A DNA stretch of 36,357 bases from an uncultured Oceanospirillaceae bacterium (GTDB lineage: Bacteria > Pseudomonadota > Gammaproteobacteria > Pseudomonadales > Balneatricaceae): contig CAJXNY010000046.1 in the NCBI GenBank assembly GCA_913057435.1, positions 1 through 36,357 on the forward strand. The letters are read 5' to 3'. Positions 24,194 through 30,782 of this stretch are shown in pieces. The stretch's first letter is position 1; every line of letters starts with the position of its first letter. Position numbers and translations under genes: made by a program. Below the pieces are notes generated by a model. That model saw nothing but the letters and a program-made list of their open reading frames with translations, did not search any database and had not been told where the DNA came from.

Positions 24194-24202
24194 GAGGTAG
24201 GT

Positions 24203-24400
24203 ATGGAGATCAGAATCTGCAAGGATTGCGGAGCCGAGCTAACAGCAGAAGAGCTGCGAGATATTCAAAACAGATGCACCGCCTGCGACCGCTTCCAGTT
24301 CGCCTGGACCAAAGCCCACGCAAGCGGCGCACCTGATAAAACGCTGGCAGAACTGTTGCAACCCCTTTGCAACGAAGATGAAACCACGTTGCACTGGTAG
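24203..24400 (+). CDS. Small zinc-ribbon protein
   Basis: 65 residues with CKDCGAELTAEELRDIQNRCTACDRF, a four-cysteine zinc ribbon (residues 6-30). A Com-like translation factor was considered because Com is a small zinc protein at the right end of Mu, but the overall sequence does not match and no mom-like gene follows. GAGGTAGGT precedes the ATG. It is the last gene of the rightward block. Confidence 0.7.
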   Translation: MEIRICKDCGAELTAEELRDIQNRCTACDRFQFAWTKAHASGAPDKTLAELLQPLCNEDETTLHW

Positions 24401-24605
24401 TTCTGCACCAAATAACCTATATTTTTAGCGGTAATTTCTAACGCTTTTTCACTAGAAATTACCGCAAAACGTCCAGAAGTAAGTGTTTTACTGTTCCCAC
24501 CGGGTTATCCCCAGAACCCACAAGCCACGCGGCCTTCAGAGCCCCTCATACTTATCCACAGTGTCCAGTAATTAACATCCCCCTACACCGCTGAATTGCG
24601 GGCAC
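24401..24605. other. Gene-free junction between Mu-like and lambda-like blocks
   Basis: About 200 bases without a gene, AT-richer at its left side. Besides the inverted repeat it holds TTATCCACA (24552-24560), identical to a strong DnaA box, and TTATCCCCA (24505-24513), one base different. The Mu-like right end, if this is an insertion, should be here, but its terminal CA and target duplication could not be fixed. Confidence 0.5.
24428..24465. repeat. 13-base inverted repeat near putative phage right end
   Basis: GCGGTAATTTCTA (24428-24440) and TAGAAATTACCGC (24453-24465) are perfect complements around a 12-base loop. The right arm with its flank reads TTTCACTAGAAAT, similar to the first half of the Mu transposase-binding consensus as recalled. 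It could be a transposase-binding site, an origin-like element or a terminator; a T-run after it is absent. Confidence 0.55.
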
Positions 24606-24629
24606 AAAAAAGGCCGCGTTATGCGGCCT
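24606..24629 (-). terminator. Intrinsic terminator after gpD
   Basis: On the minus strand AGGCCGC, loop ATAAC, GCGGCCT is followed by six T residues. It lies about 20 bases beyond the stop of the gpD-like gene and ends the leftward transcript. Confidence 0.85.
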
Positions 24630-24647
24630 GCGAGGGGTTCAGACTGT

Positions 24648-24998
24648 TCAGCCGCCGGGCAGCTGCAGGCTAATGGGCGTGCCGACAAAGGCCGCCGCTT
24701 TCTGTGCATCGGTTGCCCCTGCAGGCCAGTTCACCAATTCCGGGTTAAAGGTGCCGGACTTGATCAACGGTGCTGGTTTATCACCGCCGCTGGCATCCAC
24801 GGCCATTACCGTCATCCGTACCGCGACTTCTGCGCCGTTGCTGGCGGTTGGGTCCCACGCCACAAACTTGCCATCCACCATGCCCAGCGGTGTACGGGCC
24901 GCCAGGTTCTGGCCCGCCGCGACGGTGCCAGTGGTGGTTTGGGCACCGTCTGCGCCGGTTCCCCATGTTTCGTAGTCGTACTCTGCAATCACTGTCAT
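24648..24998 (-). CDS. Head decoration protein (lambda gpD-like)
   Basis: 116 residues, close to lambda gpD (110). The pattern GQNLAARTPLGMVDGKFVAWDPTASNGAEVAVRMTVMAVDASGGD and a C-terminal FNPELVNWP match the family. gpD trimers cap the shell's three-fold positions after expansion. The start overlaps the gpC stop by one base. Its normal partner, the lambda E-type capsid gene, does not follow. Confidence 0.9.
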   Translation of the reverse strand: MTVIAEYDYETWGTGADGAQTTTGTVAAGQNLAARTPLGMVDGKFVAWDPTASNGAEVAVRMTVMAVDASGGDKPAPLIKSGTFNPELVNWPAGATDAQKAAAFVGTPISLQLPGG

Positions 24999-26290
24999 TA
25001 GGTTGCTCCTGTAGCGGCTTTCCAGGCACCCATCACCTGGCCAACCATATCGGTTTCAGCATCGGCACCTTCGCCAGCGGTATCAGCGCCAACCTCCAGA
25101 TCCTGCCCGGCCATCATGGAGTCCAGCGCGGTTTCCATATTTGCACTGTCCCGCTGCTGTTCGGCCTCTGCCAGCACAGCGGCGGCGGCTTCAACAGAGA
25201 GATCAGTATTCAGTGCCAGGTGGTTAGCCAGCTTGCCCCGGCCTTCGGCACTGGGGTGGCTGAGGATGCCAGCGATGCGGGTGCGTTCTGCCTGCTTATC
25301 CGCTGCGGCATCCGGCACAGCAGCCGCAGGTGCTGACGCGGGTTCAGTTGCCTGGGGTGCAGGCAGGGTTTCTTCAGCCATGGTGGCTCCTATAGTGATT
25401 GTTCTGCCCTGTGTGGACAGGTGTTCAACAAAGTGGGCAACGATCTCATGCCCGTTTATAACGTCATCCGCCAGGCCAGCATCTACTGCTTCCTGGCCGC
25501 GATAGGTGGCGGCTTCCATTTCCAGAATCGCACCAACACTAATGCCCGTGTGAGCGGAAACCAGCTCTGCAAACTCCAGCCGTAACTGATCGCTGGACTG
25601 CTGGAACTGCGCCAGCACGTCCGCTGATAAATCCTGATAAGGGTTGCCGTTGGCCTTTTGCGCGCCGGAGTGGATCAGCGTGACTTTGATGCCTGCCGCT
25701 TCCAGCTGTTTTTCATAACTGGCGTGGGCCATCACCACACCGATAGACCCGGCGATACCGGTTTGTGTAATCAACCGCCGATTGGCCGCACTGGCCAGTG
25801 CCATACCGGCGGAACAGTTCATATCCCAGCAGGCCGCCCACAGTGGTTTACCGGATTCATCCGCCATCTTGCGCAGGCTGCGAGCCGTATCGAAGCAGCC
25901 CGCGACCTCACCGCCGGGGGTGTCGTTATCCAGCAGCACACCTTTTACATCCGGGTCGGCAAAGGCATCCGCTGCCCTGCCGATAATGCCGTCGTAACCG
26001 GTGGTGCCACTGAAGGGCCGCAGGTTGCCAGACTTATGCACCAGGCTACCCGACACCGGCAGAATGGCCGCGCCTTCAACCACCTGATAGGGCCGATCCC
26101 GATCACGCCCGGCCTGATAACCGGCTGCCCGCGTTTCCATTTGTTGAGCATTCAGCAACTGATCGCCATCCTGCAGGGCGACCACACCCAGCCGGTTAGC
26201 GATACCACTGATGGCCGTGCAGGCGTAACCCGGCTCCAGCAGCAACGCTGTATTAAGGATGCGGGCTGATAGATGAATCAGTTCACTCAT
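24998..26290 (-). CDS. S49 head protease with scaffold tail (lambda gpC-like)
   Basis: 430 residues from the ATG at 26290, with AGGA upstream; an ATG at 26314 directly after a terminator T-run is the alternative. It is a ClpP/SppA-fold serine protease that trims the portal and scaffold. Catalytic residues are probably S160 in NCSAGMALAS and K212 in GAQKANGNPY. The C-terminal 150 residues are Ala/Glu-rich (TEPASAPAAAVPDAAADKQAERTRI), equal to the lambda Nu3 scaffold, and an internal start such as MAEETLPAPQ could make the scaffold alone. Confidence 0.9.
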   Translation of the reverse strand: MSELIHLSARILNTALLLEPGYACTAISGIANRLGVVALQDGDQLLNAQQMETRAAGYQAGRDRDRPYQVVEGAAILPVSGSLVHKSGNLRPFSGTTGYDGIIGRAADAFADPDVKGVLLDNDTPGGEVAGCFDTARSLRKMADESGKPLWAACWDMNCSAGMALASAANRRLITQTGIAGSIGVVMAHASYEKQLEAAGIKVTLIHSGAQKANGNPYQDLSADVLAQFQQSSDQLRLEFAELVSAHTGISVGAILEMEAATYRGQEAVDAGLADDVINGHEIVAHFVEHLSTQGRTITIGATMAEETLPAPQATEPASAPAAAVPDAAADKQAERTRIAGILSHPSAEGRGKLANHLALNTDLSVEAAAAVLAEAEQQRDSANMETALDSMMAGQDLEVGADTAGEGADAETDMVGQVMGAWKAATGAT

Positions 26291-26313
26291 AAGGGAATCC
26301 TGAAATTTGGGCA

Positions 26314-26338
26314 TAAAAAAACCCGCTGGGGCGGGTTT
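26314..26338 (-). terminator. Intrinsic terminator just upstream of gpC
   Basis: On the minus strand AAACCCGC, loop CCCA, GCGGGTTT continues into a seven-T run and ends about 24 bases before the gpC ATG. Transcripts entering from the accessory island would stop here unless antiterminated. Confidence 0.8.
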
Positions 26339-26378
26339 CATAAAAAACAACAAGCAACACTTGAAAACAAAGCACAAC

Positions 26379-26404
26379 ACCCACATTAATATTTGGGTCT
26401 TTTT
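26379..26404 (+). terminator. Weak hairpin with T-run
   Basis: ACCCA (26379-26383) and TGGGT (26394-26398) flank a ten-base AT-rich loop, then CTTTTTTC follows. It lies before the 37-residue gene. A short stem makes this a weak candidate; a TTGAAA at 26361-26366 could belong to a promoter across the same place. Confidence 0.3.
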
Positions 26405-26434
26405 TCATACCAACCACATCGGGAGGAATGCACT

Positions 26435-26548
26435 ATGGCTAAGACAAAAGACGGCAAGAAAAAGGTGTATGTTCCGGGGCACACAAAGACCACGCCAGAT
26501 GGCAAAAAGGTCAAGGTGAAACCTCATTACCGCTCTACACCAAATTAA
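26435..26548 (+). CDS. 37-residue basic protein
   Basis: A complete frame of 37 codons plus stop, preceded by a strong GGGAGGA. The peptide begins MAKTKDGKKKVYVPGHTKTT, has two DGKK motifs, and ends HYRSTPN. It is highly basic and lacks cysteines and membrane segments, so nucleic-acid or ribosome binding is possible. The pattern recalls short conserved proteins scattered in Gammaproteobacteria, of unknown role. It is on the strand opposite to the late genes. Confidence 0.65.
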   Translation: MAKTKDGKKKVYVPGHTKTTPDGKKVKVKPHYRSTPN

Positions 26549-26607
26549 GCCGTAAACCTCGCGGGATTGTGTAGTACCCGCAACCACTCTCCGAGGACTA
26601 CTTTAAA

Positions 26608-27354
26608 ATGAGTTACAGCAATGAAAACCCCGCAGCACGGCTTCTGAATATTTTCCAACGCGTAGATAGCGGCACCCCACGCAATGCTACAACAAGGAGC
26701 GTTTTAGCATTCGTGCTAAATACTGATGTTAAAGACACTGCTGAATTTCATAGAAAGCTCGCTTTTCTCCTTCAGCAAGCATCCGAAATCAACGAATCAG
26801 TTGGCCAAAGCAAGAAACGTCATGTCACAAAAGCTACTGACCAAATCTCTGCAGCTATGGAAAGAATACTACATAACGCTATAACTAACGAAAACTGGTC
26901 ACGAACATCAGATATCATTGACAGTCACTTTATTACCTATCTAGAGTTACTCGCGGATCATATCGAGTACGTCAGTCAAAATAACCTATCGCCAGAAAAT
27001 TTAGAGTCTGTTAGATCAAGCATTGATAACGCACTCAAATCCCTCATTGAAGCTGAAGATATCCCTGCAGAAATGCGGCAGTACCTTTCATCTCAGCTCC
27101 ATAAAATAAAACGACATATAGACGATTACTTCATTACTGGTATAAAGCCCGCAATCGAAGCATTAGAGGCGACGTTTGGCCACACATTGCTCAACGAGAA
27201 ATATAGAACCGCCCTGAAAGAAGGTGATAGCACGATAAATCAAGTACTGAAGCACCTTGCCGAAGTAGCCGCAATCGTTTCAGCAGCTACTGGCATTGTG
27301 GCGATCTCATCAAGCCCAGTTGCTCAAGCCCTTATAGAAGGCTCCCCAAAATAA
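26608..27354 (+). CDS. Hypothetical helical protein of accessory island
   Basis: 248 residues, AT-rich and without strong family match. It is nearly all helical, with a segment LLQQASEINESVGQSKKRHVTKATDQISAAMERILHNA, and ends in a hydrophobic stretch (VAAIVSAATGIVAISSSPVAQALI) able to enter the membrane. GAGGAC lies upstream of the ATG. The gene runs against the flanking late operon and ends at a bidirectional terminator, so it has its own expression, as expected for a lysogen-expressed accessory gene. An effector or exclusion role is conjecture. Confidence 0.7.
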   Translation: MSYSNENPAARLLNIFQRVDSGTPRNATTRSVLAFVLNTDVKDTAEFHRKLAFLLQQASEINESVGQSKKRHVTKATDQISAAMERILHNAITNENWSRTSDIIDSHFITYLELLADHIEYVSQNNLSPENLESVRSSIDNALKSLIEAEDIPAEMRQYLSSQLHKIKRHIDDYFITGIKPAIEALEATFGHTLLNEKYRTALKEGDSTINQVLKHLAEVAAIVSAATGIVAISSSPVAQALIEGSPK

Positions 27355-27360
27355 GCTGCA

Positions 27361-27381
27361 GGGCCAGCTCCAAGCTGGCCC
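27361..27381. terminator. Bidirectional intrinsic terminator
   Basis: GGGCCAGCT (27361-27369) pairs with AGCTGGCCC (27373-27381) around three bases. It lies between convergent genes; a T-rich tract follows on the plus strand. Confidence 0.8.
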
Positions 27382-27388
27382 TAACCCT

Positions 27389-28126
27389 TTATCTTTTTAC
27401 CATTTCCCCAAACGCCCGCATATCCTTTTCCCAGCACTGGCGGTGGGTGTACTGCACATGCTCTGGCAGGTTCTGGTTGTAGCCGTTGAAGTAGTTGATG
27501 CACAGCTCGTAGGCGCGCTTCAGGGTGGTGACGGGGATGCCGTCTATTTCTTCACGGGTGCGTTCGTTGAACCAGACAGTCTCAGCCAGAAGCTCTATTT
27601 CTGCTGCTGTTTGTGGGAAGTCTTTCAGGGCTTCTTCCAGCAAGCGGTTTTTGTAGTGGCTGTAGGTGCGGTTCTGTAGCACTTTGGCCCAGCGGTTTAT
27701 CTCTTTCTGTACAACATCGTTCAGCAGTGGCGCGCCGATCATTCGGGGATCGGGCTGGGCTGGCTGTTGCTGGGTCAGTTTGTCAGCCATCAGGTTGAAG
27801 GCTTCGATGTAGGCTTCTTTGATCCCGGCAGCTCTTTTGCCAGTGAAACCCATGACCAGGAATATAAAACCATCTTTGGTCATTTCGTACGCAGTGCTCT
27901 TTCGAACACGACCATGCTTCAAGTCCACGTCTACCGGTATCTCCGCAAAATTGCGGGCAATGAATTTGGGGGAACAATCCAGCGTTCTGATCTTCTTCAG
28001 AAGATCGTCATGACGCTTGCCGAATATTTTACTGACAGTGATGGAATGAGTGCGTAGATCAGAATTGGAAACGGTGATGATCTCATCAACGTTGATACCT
28101 GCTACCTGCAACTGAGTGTTAGCCAT
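27389..28126 (-). CDS. Rha-family phage regulatory protein
   Basis: 245 residues. The N-terminal 115 residues match the Rha family: TVSNSDLRTHSITVSKIFGKRHDDLLKKIRTL, FIARNFAEIPVDVDLKHGRVRKSTAYEMTKDGFIFLVMGFTGKRA and IKEAYIEAFNLM. The C-terminal part (EINRWAKVLQNRTYSHYKNRLLEEALKDF; GYNQNLPEHVQYTHRQCWEKDMRAFGEM) is helical and antirepressor-like. Rha proteins are tied to lysogeny control and to interference with growth in IHF-deficient hosts. It is unusual to find one inside a head operon. GGAGG lies upstream of the ATG. Confidence 0.88.
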   Translation of the reverse strand: MANTQLQVAGINVDEIITVSNSDLRTHSITVSKIFGKRHDDLLKKIRTLDCSPKFIARNFAEIPVDVDLKHGRVRKSTAYEMTKDGFIFLVMGFTGKRAAGIKEAYIEAFNLMADKLTQQQPAQPDPRMIGAPLLNDVVQKEINRWAKVLQNRTYSHYKNRLLEEALKDFPQTAAEIELLAETVWFNERTREEIDGIPVTTLKRAYELCINYFNGYNQNLPEHVQYTHRQCWEKDMRAFGEMVKR

Positions 28127-28450
28127 ACCTGGCCTCCTTTGGCTTTGTGTAAGCCAACCTCCGAGGCGAGATTCTCTGAGGGTGGCGGATTAAGCAGGGA
28201 TCTCACTACCGGGCCAAAGGTTCCGGCCAGACCGAAGTCTGCCCCACTCAACCCGCCATAACACAGGCGTAACTGAGCCTTGCCCAATAAAAAAGACGCA
28301 ATGCAAAAGCAGGCGTCTTCTCTTTAAGGCACCTTTGACTAAAACGGGGTGAGATTCCCGGCGCTGGATTTTGCCAGCGCAGATAGAGGATAGAACGGAT
28401 CGCCGCTAACGGTCAACAAGCAAGGCTTTAAAAGTCCGGGTAACGGATTT
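28127..28450 (-). other. Gene-free leader with hairpins
   Basis: About 320 bases between the Rha gene and the TIR-like gene. It contains the terminator at 28293-28319 and a second stem, GCGCTGG (28361-28367) and CCAGCGC (28374-28380), plus a GC-rich stretch 28150-28260 with short complementary blocks. This may be the promoter and leader of the Rha gene. No known riboswitch or small RNA was recognised. Confidence 0.4.
28285..28325 (-). terminator. Intrinsic terminator after the TIR-like gene
   Basis: AAGACGC (28293-28299) and GCGTCTT (28313-28319) form the outer stem, and TGC-AAAA-GCA an inner one. On the minus strand a T-rich run (TTTTTTATT) follows. Confidence 0.75.
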
Positions 28451-29290
28451 TTAAAGTATCTTCATGTCCAGCACTCTTCGACGCTCTTCGAGCACTTTAG
28501 GTAAAAAGTACACAGCTAGCGAAGTACTACCTAACCGAACTTCCAGGAAATCCTGAAGGCCTTCTTCCTCTATCGATAGCGAGGCCATTGCAAGCTTCGG
28601 TATATCAAGCCGTTGATTGATCAAGACATCCATCTGGTCGGTCATTGATAGTTTCTTAGTCTCTTTTGTCATTGGTACGAACTGATCCACACGTCGAGAG
28701 AGCTTATGAAGCTCCTGAAGAATCAGCTTCGAGTCATCCGACACTTGAGCACTCTGCGGAATGGTCGCTGCATCAATATCAACCAGCGACATCAAACTGG
28801 TCATCCCTGAATCTGCCTCGCCGGTCTCTTTGATCATGGTCGCCAGCTGCGTGGCATTGGCCTTCACCAGATCGGCCCGAAGCGATGAGTCATAACCGGT
28901 GTAACGCAGCCCGCTGATATCGAATACGCTGGTTGTGCGCTCATCTTTCACCAGCGCCACCGGCTTACCAAACGCCTGGCGTATCCCCAGCTCAAACATC
29001 ACATTGGCATTCAGGCTACTCACATCACAGATGGCCATCGGCGCTTCTACAATCCGCTTCAGAATATCCGCCACTATCAGGTGGGAAGAAGACACATCAT
29101 CCCCCCGCACCGGCTTATACCCCGCCGCCTCACACGCAGGCTTGATGATCCAGTCATACACCCGCTTAAAATGCCCCTTCTCGTAACCCTCCCGATCTGA
29201 GATCGGCATGATCACAAAGCACTCTGGCTTCTGCTGCGGCGTGCCTGGCTCTGCGGGCTGTTCCTTCGGTTCCGTTACCTTGGCCGTCAT
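28451..29290 (-). CDS. TIR/nucleoside deoxyribosyltransferase-like protein
   Basis: 279 residues from the ATG at 29290, chosen because AAGGA lies seven bases upstream. Residues 24-117 have the fold's hallmarks: CFVIMPISDREGYEKGHF, YDWIIKPACEAAGYKPVRGDD, AICDVSSLNANVMFELGIRQAFGKPVALVKDE. E100 in NVMFELG occupies the place of the catalytic Glu shared by TIR NADases and N-deoxyribosyltransferases. The C-terminal 150 residues contain a helical segment and have no recognised match. Similar proteins occur in antiphage systems as NAD-cleaving or nucleotide-sensing components. Here that is inference; it lies beside a four-helix membrane protein. Confidence 0.72.
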   Translation of the reverse strand: MTAKVTEPKEQPAEPGTPQQKPECFVIMPISDREGYEKGHFKRVYDWIIKPACEAAGYKPVRGDDVSSSHLIVADILKRIVEAPMAICDVSSLNANVMFELGIRQAFGKPVALVKDERTTSVFDISGLRYTGYDSSLRADLVKANATQLATMIKETGEADSGMTSLMSLVDIDAATIPQSAQVSDDSKLILQELHKLSRRVDQFVPMTKETKKLSMTDQMDVLINQRLDIPKLAMASLSIEEEGLQDFLEVRLGSTSLAVYFLPKVLEERRRVLDMKIL

Positions 29291-29440
29291 TCCTTCATCC
29301 TTATGGCTGGTTGGTGTTGGGATGGTGCCATGGTTGGGGATGACGAGCAAAAATTCCCTGCCCGATCGTGGCTAGCTGTATCAAAGGAAGTATCTGATCA
29401 ACCGTACCAAACAAGACAGATAAACCAGCCCACTTACATA

Positions 29441-29854
29441 TCAGTCATCCACTACTGTTTTAACAGCGCTAATAGTTTGCCATAAAAAATTAAGAAACCA
29501 TCCAAATGTTCCAAAGGCTAATATAGGACCTATCGAGTAGCCTTTTATCTCAAAATCACCATACGAGTCGGTAAGAAAAATAAATACTGACACCAAAACC
29601 AATCCAACCAGCATTTTAATAACTCGAGATAATAACTCCTCAAATGAAAACTCAGAAAGCATGAAAATTGATTTCATTGCATCATATGTAAAACCACCAG
29701 CTAAAATAACAGCAGAAAAAATCAAAGCCTTGTATAACTCATCATACATACCTTCGTAAGCTGACTGCAGAACATAGACAACTAACGAAAACAGAAGCCC
29801 GACTAAAATAGCAAGCACAGGCTTAACTATCTTGTGTAATAAGAAATCTTTCAT
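29441..29854 (-). CDS. Four-helix membrane protein
   Basis: 137 residues, AT-rich. Four hydrophobic segments are visible: residues 9-30 (IVKPVLAILVGLLFSLVVYVL), 43-60 (ALIFSAVILAGGFTYDAM), 78-96 (VIKMLVGLVLVSVFIFL) and 107-130 (SIGPILAFGTFGWFLNFLW). No family was recognised. It is the gene upstream of the TIR-like gene on the same strand, 150 bases apart, so the two may be co-transcribed. A membrane effector or superinfection-exclusion protein is a reasonable guess, not shown. Confidence 0.65.
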   Translation of the reverse strand: MKDFLLHKIVKPVLAILVGLLFSLVVYVLQSAYEGMYDELYKALIFSAVILAGGFTYDAMKSIFMLSEFSFEELLSRVIKMLVGLVLVSVFIFLTDSYGDFEIKGYSIGPILAFGTFGWFLNFLWQTISAVKTVVDD

Positions 29855-29949
29855 AATCCATCCATAGCTATCATAAACAGCATCCAGCGCCCTTTCTCGT
29901 ATGAATGGATTTCATCATGTTCGTACCAGGCAAGTAAAGTCCCGCAAAC

Positions 29950-30246
29950 CTACAACGTCCAACCCTTAGGATGAATATCCAGCTCCTGCCTACGCTGTAT
30001 CACTTGCCAACGCTCCATCTCGAAGATGTCCGTTGCATCGTTCAACTCAACACGGCCCTGCCGAACCAGCTCACATAGCCCAAACCGGTAGGCTGCCAAC
30101 TTAATCACTGCAGGATCGTTCGGCTTGCTGTCCAGTATCGCTGTCCATTCCTTCGCTGCAGCAGTCTCGTTGCAGTAGTTAACTTCAGCCGCTGCATCAG
30201 CAATTGAGAAAGCGAACACCATAGCCACCATCAAAGCTCGGATCAT
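29950..30246 (-). CDS. Small exported protein
   Basis: 98 residues from the ATG at 30246, with GGGAGG eight bases upstream. The first 21 residues (MIRALMVAMVFAFSIADAAA) are a typical signal peptide with an AAA-type cleavage site. The mature part has two cysteines (in NYCNET and FGLCEL), likely a disulphide in the periplasm. No family was recognised. In a prophage, small periplasmic proteins often alter superinfection or fitness, but nothing in the sequence shows this. Confidence 0.65.
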   Translation of the reverse strand: MIRALMVAMVFAFSIADAAAEVNYCNETAAAKEWTAILDSKPNDPAVIKLAAYRFGLCELVRQGRVELNDATDIFEMERWQVIQRRQELDIHPKGWTL

Positions 30247-30332
30247 ATTCACACCTCCCTGTTTAGAAGACCGAGACAACCACGATAGCAGACCAGCACC
30301 AACACCTCACTTAGCCTATGGAAGCCCACAGG

Positions 30333-30360
30333 AAAAAAGAAACCCGCACAAAGCGGGCTT
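30333..30360 (-). terminator. Intrinsic terminator
   Basis: On the minus strand AAGCCCGC, loop TTTGT, GCGGGTTT is followed by CTTTTTTCC. It lies about 20 bases past the stop of the next gene upstream. Confidence 0.7.
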
Positions 30361-30380
30361 ACGTCTACTTGAATAGAAAT

Positions 30381-30710
30381 TCACAGCAAATGCTGCAACG
30401 ACACTTCCACAGGATAAGAGAGACCAGGATGCGTCATGCAAGCTGCACCCTGCGTTACAGGCCCAGAAATTGCGTACTGCGCAACATAATAGAGGTTACC
30501 AACTGACTGTAACCATCCCCCCATCGCACCAGACATATCCGCCCGATTAGTCCAGTAAAACTCAGCGTACTGAAGCGTAACGCCCAAAGCTTCTCTCGCT
30601 TCCACCGATAGATAAGCCAACCCCACAGCACCCACATACATAAGTTCGCGTATAACGAGCAAATTCCCAACTCTGGAAAGCGACTTTGAATCCAACAGAC
30701 TAAAAAGCAT
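30381..30710 (-). CDS. Hypothetical protein next to portal gene
   Basis: 109 residues from the ATG at 30710, with GGGAAGGG upstream; a GTG two codons earlier is possible. It has a hydrophobic segment (VIRELMYVGAVGLAYLSV) and an aromatic, small-residue C-terminus (GGWLQSVGNLYYVAQYAISGPVTQGAACM). It could be an exported or membrane protein. It was not recognised. It is the first gene of the accessory island after the portal. Confidence 0.5.
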   Translation of the reverse strand: MLFSLLDSKSLSRVGNLLVIRELMYVGAVGLAYLSVEAREALGVTLQYAEFYWTNRADMSGAMGGWLQSVGNLYYVAQYAISGPVTQGAACMTHPGLSYPVEVSLQHLL

Positions 30711-30782
30711 ATTCACCCTTCCCTGATTTAGTGCATCAGCCTTACTAAATCAGGGACAACAGGAAGAGTAAACCCAGAGGGC

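Larger units (their letters stand above)
1..24600. mobile_element. Mu-like transposable prophage (partial)
   Basis: This stretch contains a MuA-like DDE transposase, a MuB-like ATPase, Ner-like and Mor-like regulators, a GemA/gp16-like protein, a terminase/portal/MuF set and a leftward protease-capsid-baseplate set. The combination defines a transposable phage with a contractile, P2-type baseplate. Tail sheath, tube, tape measure and fibre genes are not present and should lie beyond the left edge. The right boundary is placed in the gene-free 24401-24605 interval by gene content only; the exact phage end and the 5-bp target duplication were not identified. Confidence 0.7.

Noticed and set aside
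24203-24400. Com translational activator of mom
   Set aside because: A zinc ribbon near the end of a Mu-like genome invites this call, but the rest of the sequence does not resemble Com and no mom-like gene follows.
28340-28440. Riboswitch or structured RNA upstream of the Rha gene
   Set aside because: Only one clear hairpin is seen and none of the conserved cores of known riboswitch classes that I could recognise.
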